This document shows, piece by piece, positions 15,857 through 22,280 of a stretch of DNA of 47,298 nucleotides. The stretch covers positions 1-47,298 of the forward strand of contig JBGFRC010000023.1 of assembly GCA_041695325.1 (NCBI GenBank), in the 5' to 3' direction. Origin of the DNA: SURF-13 sp041695325 (GTDB lineage Bacteria; Pseudomonadota; Gammaproteobacteria; SURF-13). The notes beneath the pieces are model-generated. The model saw only the letters and a list, made by a program, of their open reading frames with translations, did not search any database and was not told the DNA's origin. Position numbers and translations under genes: made by a program. Within the stretch, counting starts at the first letter, position 1; every line of letters starts with the position of its first letter.

Positions 15857-16972
15857 GCAGCAGCCGGGGCCGGAGCAGGTTTGCGCGTGCACCGCGCCCT
15901 TGGTCTCGGCGGCGGGGCGTTTGGTTCCGGCGGGGGCGCACCAGGCCACGGGCTGGCGCGACGCGGCGGGCGGGATGCCGATGAAGTCATTTTTATAAGG
16001 ACCCTCGGTGAGCAGTTTATAGGTACGCTCGCACACCGCCATGCGCTCGCCGCGCGGGTACAGGTGATTTTCGTCGTCGGTAACGGAGGCGTAAGGGCCG
16101 CGATAAATCACCGCGTGGCCATAATCGAGGCACGCCGTGCCCGCGCCTTTCACGGCGGTAAGCGTAACGGAACGGAACTCGATGCCTTCCACCACCCGCC
16201 ACGGCGCGGCGTCCCACTTATCATAAGCCACGGCGAGAAAGCCCACATCAGAAAAGGTGCGCAGGAATTCCTGCTCCTGAAACGAGCCGGAAACACAACC
16301 GCTCCACAAATCCGGGTTGGCCTTGAGATGCGCGGGCACGCGCTCATCGCTCACGATATCCGAGATCGCCACCCGGCCGCCCGGCTTGAGCACGCGGAAG
16401 ATTTCCCGCACCATTTTGGTTTTGTGCGCATCGTCCACCAGATTCAACACGCAATTGGAAATCACCAGATCAACCGAATTGTCGGCAATCAGAGGCTGCG
16501 CCAGGCGCTGCTTGGCCTGCCAGGCGAGCAAGGCGTCGAGACCGGCGGCGTCGCGCACCGGGTGGGCTTTCAAATACTGCTCCATTGCCTCCACATCCAG
16601 CGCCAAATCCTCGATACGGCCTTTGACAAAGCGCACTCGATCGCCGCCCAGTTTCGACGCCATCTCGTGCTGATATTTGCGCGCCAGGGCGAGCATGTCG
16701 TCATTCATGTCCACGCCGATGACGCGGCCTTCGGGCCACGCCAGCTGCGCGGCCATATAACACACCTTGCCGCCGCCGCTGCCGAGATCCAGCACCACGT
16801 CGCCTGCGCGCACGTAGCGCGAGGGATCGCCGCAACCATAGTCTTTTTCAATGATCTCTTGCGGTAACAGGGCAAGCAGGCCTTGATCGTAATTGACCGG
16901 ACAGCACAGCGCTGACTCACGCTGCCTGGCCGCGCCGGAATAACGCTCCATGACACTCAGATTTGCATTCAT
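15854..16972 (-). CDS. arsM: ArsM-like arsenite S-adenosylmethionine methyltransferase
   Basis: A 372-residue methyltransferase. SAM motif DLGSGGGKV (62-70) and GVDMN (86-90) are followed by SNCVLNLV (Cys174) and WSGCVSGS (Cys226), matching two arsenic-binding cysteines of characterised ArsM enzymes. Extra cysteines lie at 23, 24, 47 and 71. Residues 245-335 form the ArsM-type C-terminal domain. A cysteine-rich tail (CSGPGCC) ends at the repeat boundary. Fifteen bases downstream of arsS on the same strand, it probably methylates arsenite for arsenosugar synthesis. A thiol or other metalloid methyltransferase role is possible. Confidence 0.85.
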   Translation of the reverse strand: MNANLSVMERYSGAARQRESALCCPVNYDQGLLALLPQEIIEKDYGCGDPSRYVRAGDVVLDLGSGGGKVCYMAAQLAWPEGRVIGVDMNDDMLALARKYQHEMASKLGGDRVRFVKGRIEDLALDVEAMEQYLKAHPVRDAAGLDALLAWQAKQRLAQPLIADNSVDLVISNCVLNLVDDAHKTKMVREIFRVLKPGGRVAISDIVSDERVPAHLKANPDLWSGCVSGSFQEQEFLRTFSDVGFLAVAYDKWDAAPWRVVEGIEFRSVTLTAVKGAGTACLDYGHAVIYRGPYASVTDDENHLYPRGERMAVCERTYKLLTEGPYKNDFIGIPPAASRQPVAWCAPAGTKRPAAETKGAVHAQTCSGPGCC

Positions 16973-16987
16973 GGTTAAACCCTCCTT

Positions 16988-17950
16988 TTAACTCAACGCG
17001 CCTCCGCAACTGCTCCCCTGACCGGCGGTGCAGCCGTAGCAATGCTCCTTGACCATGATGGGCCGGCCTTCGAGATTCACGCCCATCAGCTCGGAAAGAT
17101 GTACGCGCGGCTTGCCGTTCAAGCGCAGCGGCAGATTCAGCATCTGGTTGAAATCGCAATCGTACACGTGGCCCTGCCAATCCACGCTGATCAGGTTGCG
17201 GCACATCACGCTATCCAGGTTTTCCTCGCGGTGCGCCTGCCGCAACAGCGTCATGTAATCGTGAAACCGGCCTTTGGAGATCAGCATGCTGCCGAAGCGC
17301 TGGATCGGCATATTGGCCAGCGTATACAGACGGTTGAACACGACGCCGTAGCGCTCGCCCAAGTGCTTTTTGTAATCGGCCTCCAGCGCCGCCTGAGGCG
17401 GCGGCAGCGAGGGGCCGAGCGGGTTGTACACCAGGTTCAGCGTCAACCCGCTTCCGGTCTGTCCGTAGCCCAGGCGATTGAGCTTGCGCAAAACGCGCAG
17501 GCTGGACTCGAACACGCCGCGTCCGCGCTGTTGGTCCACATTCTGTTCCAGATAACACGGCAGCGAAGCGGTGATTTCCACCTGCTGCGCGGCAAGAAAC
17601 TCCGCCAGGTCTTCGTGACCGGCCTGCTCCAGGACGGTAAGATTGCAGCGATCCATCACGCGCACGCCGAGGCCGCGCGCGCCCTCGACCAGATAACGGA
17701 AATGCGGATTCAGCTCCGGCGCGCCGCCGGTCAAGTCGAGCACCTGGCACGCGCCGGTCTTTAAAAAATCCAGCACCTGCTCGACGGTTTCGCGTCGCAT
17801 GATCTCCATGCGCTTGGGCCCGGCGTTCACGTGACAGTGCACGCACTGCTGATTGCACAGGTAACCCAGATTGACCTGCAAGGTGGAAAGGCGCACACGC
17901 TTGAGCGCGGGGAAAGCGGTGGCTTCGAGCAAAGGCAGCGTGGCGCGCAC
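16988..17950 (-). CDS. arsS: Arsenosugar biosynthesis radical SAM protein ArsS
   Basis: A 320-residue radical SAM enzyme. CNQQCVHC (Cys32, Cys36, Cys39) binds the [4Fe-4S] cluster and LDLTGGAPELNP is the SAM-binding GGE-like motif. The C-terminal DUF3641-type domain holds CRNLISVDWQGHVYDCDFNQ and a terminal CYGC...SSCGG, suggesting auxiliary clusters. Family members are proposed to attach the adenosyl moiety to a methylated arsenical. The start is GTG, three bases after the stop of a 33-codon ORF. Pairing with arsM supports the call. Confidence 0.88.
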   Translation of the reverse strand: MRATLPLLEATAFPALKRVRLSTLQVNLGYLCNQQCVHCHVNAGPKRMEIMRRETVEQVLDFLKTGACQVLDLTGGAPELNPHFRYLVEGARGLGVRVMDRCNLTVLEQAGHEDLAEFLAAQQVEITASLPCYLEQNVDQQRGRGVFESSLRVLRKLNRLGYGQTGSGLTLNLVYNPLGPSLPPPQAALEADYKKHLGERYGVVFNRLYTLANMPIQRFGSMLISKGRFHDYMTLLRQAHREENLDSVMCRNLISVDWQGHVYDCDFNQMLNLPLRLNGKPRVHLSELMGVNLEGRPIMVKEHCYGCTAGQGSSCGGALS

Positions 17951-17953
17951 GGC

Positions 17954-18055
17954 CTATCGCAACACCCAGGCTCCCAGCGCCGCGATCAGCGCGGCACAGG
18001 GCAGCGTAACAATCCAGCCCAACAAAAGCAGCACGCCGGTTAAAGCAACGCTCAT
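17954..18055 (-). CDS. 33-residue membrane peptide, coupled to the TVP38 gene
   Basis: A tiny ORF that begins in the ATGA overlap with the TVP38-like stop (18055-18052) and ends three bases before the arsS GTG, so all three genes are packed without gaps. The peptide starts MSVALTGVLLLLGWIVTLPC and is one hydrophobic helix. The pattern GWIVTLPCAALIAALG resembles the C-terminal helix of PiT-type phosphate permeases (W-x-x-T-L-P). It may be a remnant of such a gene or a genuine small membrane subunit. Coupling at both ends argues that it is translated. Confidence 0.5.
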   Translation of the reverse strand: MSVALTGVLLLLGWIVTLPCAALIAALGAWVLR

Positions 18056-18750
18056 GTTTTCCTGAACCTCTTGATGATCACCGGCGCCAGCGCGAACACG
18101 CCCAGCAGCGCAAGCGCCGCCAGGACGTCCGGGGTGACCAACCGTTGCGATGGCTCGATGCGCCCCAGCGCTTGCCCCAGATTGGCGAACACGAAGCTTG
18201 CCGGAATGATGCCGATGGCGGTAGCGGCGACGTAGGTGCGCAGCCTGATTGGGGTGAACGCGGGCGCGAGATTCACCAGCCAGAAAGGAAACAACGGCAC
18301 CAGGCGCAGAAACAGCAGATAATGAAACGCGTTTTCCTGAAAACCGGTGATGATCTTTTTAATAAACCCGCCCGCGCGCCGCTGCGCGGCCTCGGCGAAT
18401 AAATAGCGCGCGGCGAGAAACACCAGCGTCGCGCCCAGGGTCGCGGAAAACACAATCAGCGCCGTCCCCACCCAGCGCCCGAACAATAACCCCACCGCCA
18501 GCGACAGCACCACCGCCCCGGGAACGCTCAGGGCCGTGGACAGGGTATACACCGCCATGGACAGCAACAGCATGAAAAAGTAATGTTGCTCCGTGTACTC
18601 AAGCAACGCCGCGCGGTGAGTCTTGAGCGCTTCAAGACTCAGCCACTTGCCTCCGCCGAGGATAAAGAACGCCGCCAGCCCGCCTATGAAAAACGCCAGC
18701 ACCAGCCACTTTCTCCAGCGCCCTGGATTTACCGCGTGCGGCTGTTCCAT
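18052..18750 (-). CDS. TVP38/TMEM64-family membrane protein
   Basis: A 232-residue inner-membrane protein with about six hydrophobic segments. The VTT (SNARE-associated) domain is marked by SVPGAVVLSLAVGLLFG and the hallmark FLRLVPLFPFWLVNLAPAF. ATG 18750 is preferred over ATG 18765 because it has a well-placed CGGAG; the longer form adds five residues. It heads a minus-strand operon with the 33-aa ORF, arsS and arsM and is divergent from an FAD disulfide reductase. Family function is not settled (lipid scramblase-like or transport), so a part in arsenolipid handling or export is speculation. Confidence 0.85.
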   Translation of the reverse strand: MEQPHAVNPGRWRKWLVLAFFIGGLAAFFILGGGKWLSLEALKTHRAALLEYTEQHYFFMLLLSMAVYTLSTALSVPGAVVLSLAVGLLFGRWVGTALIVFSATLGATLVFLAARYLFAEAAQRRAGGFIKKIITGFQENAFHYLLFLRLVPLFPFWLVNLAPAFTPIRLRTYVAATAIGIIPASFVFANLGQALGRIEPSQRLVTPDVLAALALLGVFALAPVIIKRFRKT

Positions 18751-18871
18751 CGTTGCTCCGTTCATGGGTCAAGCATAGTCCGGATTTATCCGTCATTTCT
18801 CACAAAATTGTAACATTAGCTGGAAATTGCGTGTTCACTGGACGCAAAGCTTGGATTCAACGCGCTTTTCG

Positions 18872-19032
18872 CTTAAGGTAAGCTCTGAATAAGTCCATCC
18901 TGGACTTCTCAGAGCACGAAAAGCAAAAATGCGATTTTTGCTTTTCTTCATTTTTCAAATACTTGCGTATTTGAACAATGGCGGCACCTCCCTGTGCCGC
19001 GGGGACTTCTGATTTAATCAGAGATTCCTTAG
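18872..19032. repeat. Hairpin-array repeat, type B copy 1
   Basis: Fills most of the divergent gap between the TVP38-like and FAD-reductase genes. Hairpins: 18883-18914 (CTCTGA...TCAGAG with inner AAGTCC/GGACTT), 18918-18929/18935-18946 (12 bp), 18954-18962/18967-18975 (9 bp) and 18981-18987/18994-19000 (GCGGCAC/GTGCCGC). Ends are imperfect inverted repeats: CTCTGAATAAGTC on the left and CTCTGATTAAATC on the other strand at the right, both preceded by AAGG. The same ends and hairpin order recur at 30848-31171. Promoters of the two flanking operons must be within or beside it. Confidence 0.75.
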
Positions 19033-19062
19033 TCTTCCGCTTCGGATAAAAATGCACGACCC

Positions 19063-20496
19063 ATGACGAGCAAGCCGGAATTTGATTTATGCGTGATTGG
19101 CGGCGGCGCGGCGGGCCTGACTGTGGCGGCGGGCGGCGCCGCCTTGGGCGCCAAGGTGGTGCTGGTGGAAAAACACCGCCTGGGCGGCGATTGCCTGTAT
19201 TACGGCTGCGTGCCAAGCAAATCGCTGCTGCATGCGGCGAAAGTCGCACACACCGCACGCCGGGCGCGCCGCTTCGGCGTGGAGTGTTCTACGCCCGTCG
19301 TGCATCTGAGCGAGGCCATGCGCTATGTGCGGGATGTCATAACAGACATCGAGCCCAACGACAGCCCGGAACGTTTCCGCCGTCTCGGCGTGGAGGTGAT
19401 TTTCGGCGCGGGAGAATTCACTGATCCGCGCACCTTTCGCGTCAATGGGCGCGATCTGACCGCGAAAAATTTCGTGCTCGCCACCGGCTCGCGTCCGGCG
19501 CTGCCCGATATTCCAGGCCTCACCAGCGCGCCTTATCTGACCAACGAAACGGTGTTTGATCTACGTGAACCCGTGCCGAGCCTGATGATACTCGGCGCGG
19601 GCCCCATCGGCGTGGAAATGGCGCAGGCCTTTGCGCGCCTGGGCAGCAAAGTCACGCTGGTGCAGCGCGGCACACACATCCTGCCGAGGGAAGACGCCGA
19701 CCTGGCGCGGGTGGTCGCCGACAGGCTCAGCGCGGAAGGCGTGACCCTGCACCTGGGCTGCGCGCCGCTGCGCGTCGAAGGGGTGCAAGGCGATCTGCGC
19801 CTGCGCGTCAAGCCGGCCCAGGGCAGCGAACGCGCGCTTTGCTCCACGCACCTGCTGCTGGCCATCGGACGCACGGCCAATGTGGAACATCTGGGTCTGG
19901 AGCGCGCCGGCGTACGCATGGACCATGGCCGCGTGGCGACGGACCGCCGCCTGCGCACCGGCAACAAGCGTATCTACGCGTGCGGCGACGTCGTGGGTTC
20001 GTATCAATTCACCCACGTGGCGGAACACCATGCGGGCGTGGTGTTGCGCAACGCCTTGTTTCACTTGCCCGCCAAGGTGGAACAACGCGTCATCCCCTGG
20101 TGCACCTTCACCGACCCCGAGCTGGCGCGCGTGGGCCTGTCCGAGACCGAGGCGAAACGGCGTGGGATCAGGCATCGCATCTATACTTTTCCCTTTCACG
20201 ATATTGATCGCGCGCGCGCCGAGGATGAAACGCAGGGCTTCGCCAAACTCATCACCGCCCCCAACGGCCGCCTGCTGGGCGCGGCGCTGGTGGGCACACG
20301 CGCGGGCGAACTGATCCACGAGTATGCGCTCGCCCTGTCCAAAAACATGAAGGCCGCGGATCTGTCCAAGGTCATCCACGTCTACCCCACGCTGGCGCAA
20401 ATCAACCGGCGCGTGGCCGATCAGCGGTTCAAGCAGGGACTTACAGCCGGAACAAAGAAATGGATCAAGCGTCTGTTTCGCCTGCGCGGTCAGTAG
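19063..20496 (+). CDS. FAD/NAD(P)-dependent disulfide reductase (MerA/Lpd-like)
   Basis: A 477-residue flavoprotein. FAD-binding GGGAAG (13-18); redox-active pair in GGDCLYYGCVPSK (Cys44/Cys49); NAD(P)-binding GAGPIGVEMAQAFARLGSKV; FAD motif YACGDVVGS; C-terminal IHVYPTLAQINR where Lpd has HPT. It has no N-terminal heavy-metal domain and no C-terminal cysteine pair, so it is not a standard mercuric reductase, and the HxHPT residues of lipoamide dehydrogenase are not intact. Divergent from the arsenosugar operon; a thiol- or metalloid-reducing role there is inferred. Confidence 0.82.
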   Translation: MTSKPEFDLCVIGGGAAGLTVAAGGAALGAKVVLVEKHRLGGDCLYYGCVPSKSLLHAAKVAHTARRARRFGVECSTPVVHLSEAMRYVRDVITDIEPNDSPERFRRLGVEVIFGAGEFTDPRTFRVNGRDLTAKNFVLATGSRPALPDIPGLTSAPYLTNETVFDLREPVPSLMILGAGPIGVEMAQAFARLGSKVTLVQRGTHILPREDADLARVVADRLSAEGVTLHLGCAPLRVEGVQGDLRLRVKPAQGSERALCSTHLLLAIGRTANVEHLGLERAGVRMDHGRVATDRRLRTGNKRIYACGDVVGSYQFTHVAEHHAGVVLRNALFHLPAKVEQRVIPWCTFTDPELARVGLSETEAKRRGIRHRIYTFPFHDIDRARAEDETQGFAKLITAPNGRLLGAALVGTRAGELIHEYALALSKNMKAADLSKVIHVYPTLAQINRRVADQRFKQGLTAGTKKWIKRLFRLRGQ

Positions 20497-20514
20497 CCCC
20501 GCGTCATCTCGTAG

Positions 20515-21792
20515 CTAAGGTTTGATGACATCCAGTCCACCCATATACGCCCTCAACGCGGCGGGAATGTGGACATAGCCGCGCTCATCCTGAAAGTTTT
20601 CCATAATCGCCATCAGAGTACGGCCCACGGCGAGACCGGAACCGTTCAAGGTATGCGCCAGTTCCGGCTTGCCGGTGACGGGATTGCGCCAGCGCGCCTG
20701 CATGCGGCGCGCCTGGAAGTCGGTGAAGTTGCTGCACGAGGAGATTTCACGATATTTATTCTGGCTCGGCAGCCAGACTTCGAGGTCATAGGTTTTGGCC
20801 GCGGCGAAACCCATGTCGCCGGTGCATAGAACGACCACGCGATACGGCAATTCGAGTTTCTTTAAAATCGCCTCCGCATGGGCGGTAAGCTGCTCCAGGG
20901 CGTCAAAGGAGTCCTGCGGGCGCACGACCTGCACCAGCTCGACTTTTTCAAACTGGTGCTGACGGATCATGCCGCGCGTGTCCTTGCCGTAAGAGCCAGC
21001 CTCGCTGCGGAAACATGGCGTATGGGAGACGTATTTGCGCGGCAGGGATTTGGGATCGAGAATTTCGTCGCGCGCCAGATTGGTCACCGGCACCTCCGCG
21101 GTGGGGATCAGATAATAGTTTTGCTCGCCCCTGAGCGCGAACAAATCCTGCTCGAATTTCGGCAACTGGCCGGTGCCACGCATGCTGTCAGCATTGACGA
21201 TGTAAGGAACGTATACCTCGGTGTAACCGTGCTCCGTGGTGTGCACGTCGAGCATGAATTGGATAAGCGCGCGCTGCAAACGCGCGAGCGCGGCGCTTAG
21301 CACAACGAAACGCGCGCCGCTGATTTTGGCCGCGGCATCGAAGTCCATCATGTCCAGGGCCGCGCCCAGGTCAACGTGGTCCCTGGGCGTGAAATCGAAT
21401 TTTTTCGGCTCACCCCAACACCGTAGTTCAACGTTGTCGTGCTCGCTTTTCCCGATGGGAACAGTATCGTGCGGCAGGTTGGGGACAAGAAGCAGTTCCC
21501 GCTCCAGCTTCTGTTGCACCTCGGTGAGGCGCGCTTCCGCCTGTTTAAGCCTGTCGCCCAGATCAGCGACCGCGCTCATAAGCGGTGATGCGTCCTCACC
21601 CACCGCCTTGGCCTTGCCGATGGCCTTGGACTTGGCGTTGCGCTCGGCCTGAAGTTGTTCCACCTCGACCTGCACTTGCTTGCGCCCGGCCTCCAGCGCG
21701 GCGAGCAGGGTTTTATCAAGCTCGAAGCCGCGCGCGGCCAGGCGCTGCGCCGTGGCTTCAAGCTCGCTTCTTATCAGGCGCGGATCGAGCAT
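20515..21792 (-). CDS. serS: Seryl-tRNA synthetase
   Basis: SerS charges tRNA-Ser and tRNA-Sec. The 425-residue protein has the N-terminal tRNA-binding coiled coil (about 25-105) and the class II catalytic core. Motif 2 lies around CFRSEAGSYGKDTRGMIRQH and motif 3 around NGSGLAVGRTLMAIMENFQ. It ends VYHI-like: YVHIPAALRAYMGGLDVI. The start is five bases after the stop of the 110-aa gene, so they are co-transcribed. It converges on the FAD reductase. Confidence 0.97.
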   Translation of the reverse strand: MLDPRLIRSELEATAQRLAARGFELDKTLLAALEAGRKQVQVEVEQLQAERNAKSKAIGKAKAVGEDASPLMSAVADLGDRLKQAEARLTEVQQKLERELLLVPNLPHDTVPIGKSEHDNVELRCWGEPKKFDFTPRDHVDLGAALDMMDFDAAAKISGARFVVLSAALARLQRALIQFMLDVHTTEHGYTEVYVPYIVNADSMRGTGQLPKFEQDLFALRGEQNYYLIPTAEVPVTNLARDEILDPKSLPRKYVSHTPCFRSEAGSYGKDTRGMIRQHQFEKVELVQVVRPQDSFDALEQLTAHAEAILKKLELPYRVVVLCTGDMGFAAAKTYDLEVWLPSQNKYREISSCSNFTDFQARRMQARWRNPVTGKPELAHTLNGSGLAVGRTLMAIMENFQDERGYVHIPAALRAYMGGLDVIKP

Positions 21793-21797
21793 GGCGG

Positions 21798-22130
21798 TCA
21801 GCCAAGCGCCTCCGGCTGCTCGTCAGTGCCCTCTTCGTCCCCCGCGCACAGGTACACGAAGTCGCCTATCACCCTCCCCGGCTTGATGACGTCGTGAAAC
21901 GCGTCCACAAATATCCGGGCGCGGCACGTCTCTTCAACGTATTCGATCACCAGCGTGCGCTGATCCATCGAGGCCAGACGGTTACCCTCCCGGTCGAAGG
22001 CGGGACGCAACTCGTACACGTGGACGTCGCCGCCCGGGCAAAATGACTCTATCGCGTCCAGCACGCGTTTCACGTGGGCCTCGTCATCCGGCAAATAGAT
22101 TTTCAGCATGGCGACTTCAAGGGTTTTCAT
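21798..22130 (-). CDS. Uncharacterised 110-aa protein (weakly DUF190-like)
   Basis: A small soluble acidic protein with a clear ribosome-binding site (AAGGAGAGCAGAT before ATG). The pattern MLKIYLPDDEAHVKRVLDAI ... RTLVIEYVEETCRARIFVDAF ... VIGDFVYLC has the strand-helix-strand look of PII-like DUF190 proteins, which often accompany the fluoride exporter CrcB; crcB is often found just upstream of serS in gammaproteobacteria. Similarity is weak and no crcB is in the window. Probably cotranscribed with serS. Confidence 0.6.
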   Translation of the reverse strand: MKTLEVAMLKIYLPDDEAHVKRVLDAIESFCPGGDVHVYELRPAFDREGNRLASMDQRTLVIEYVEETCRARIFVDAFHDVIKPGRVIGDFVYLCAGDEEGTDEQPEALG

Positions 22131-22177
22131 ATCTGCTCTCCTTCCCTGAACGGGAGATAAAAAATTTGTGGCCTGTT

Positions 22178-22261
22178 TTAAAGTTGGCGCGCCGCGACCA
22201 TGCCGAACCGGACAGCGGCGAGACAGGCAACGACGCTCAACAGAACGAAGGCCTGTGTCAT
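22178..22261 (-). CDS. Possible 27-aa hydrophobic peptide between valS and the 110-aa gene
   Basis: An ATG 19 bases after the valS stop opens a 27-codon frame starting MTQAFVLLSVVACLAAVRFG, one possible membrane helix. There is no good ribosome-binding site and no recognised family. It is listed because it fills the only gap in this tightly packed operon. Confidence 0.2.
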   Translation of the reverse strand: MTQAFVLLSVVACLAAVRFGMVAARQL

Positions 22262-22280
22262 ATGTTGATTTTAACAGCCT

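Noticed and set aside
19063..20496. Mercuric reductase (merA) call for the FAD oxidoreductase
   Set aside because: It lacks the C-terminal cysteine pair and the N-terminal metal-binding domain, and is separated from the mer-like operon by about 6.5 kb.
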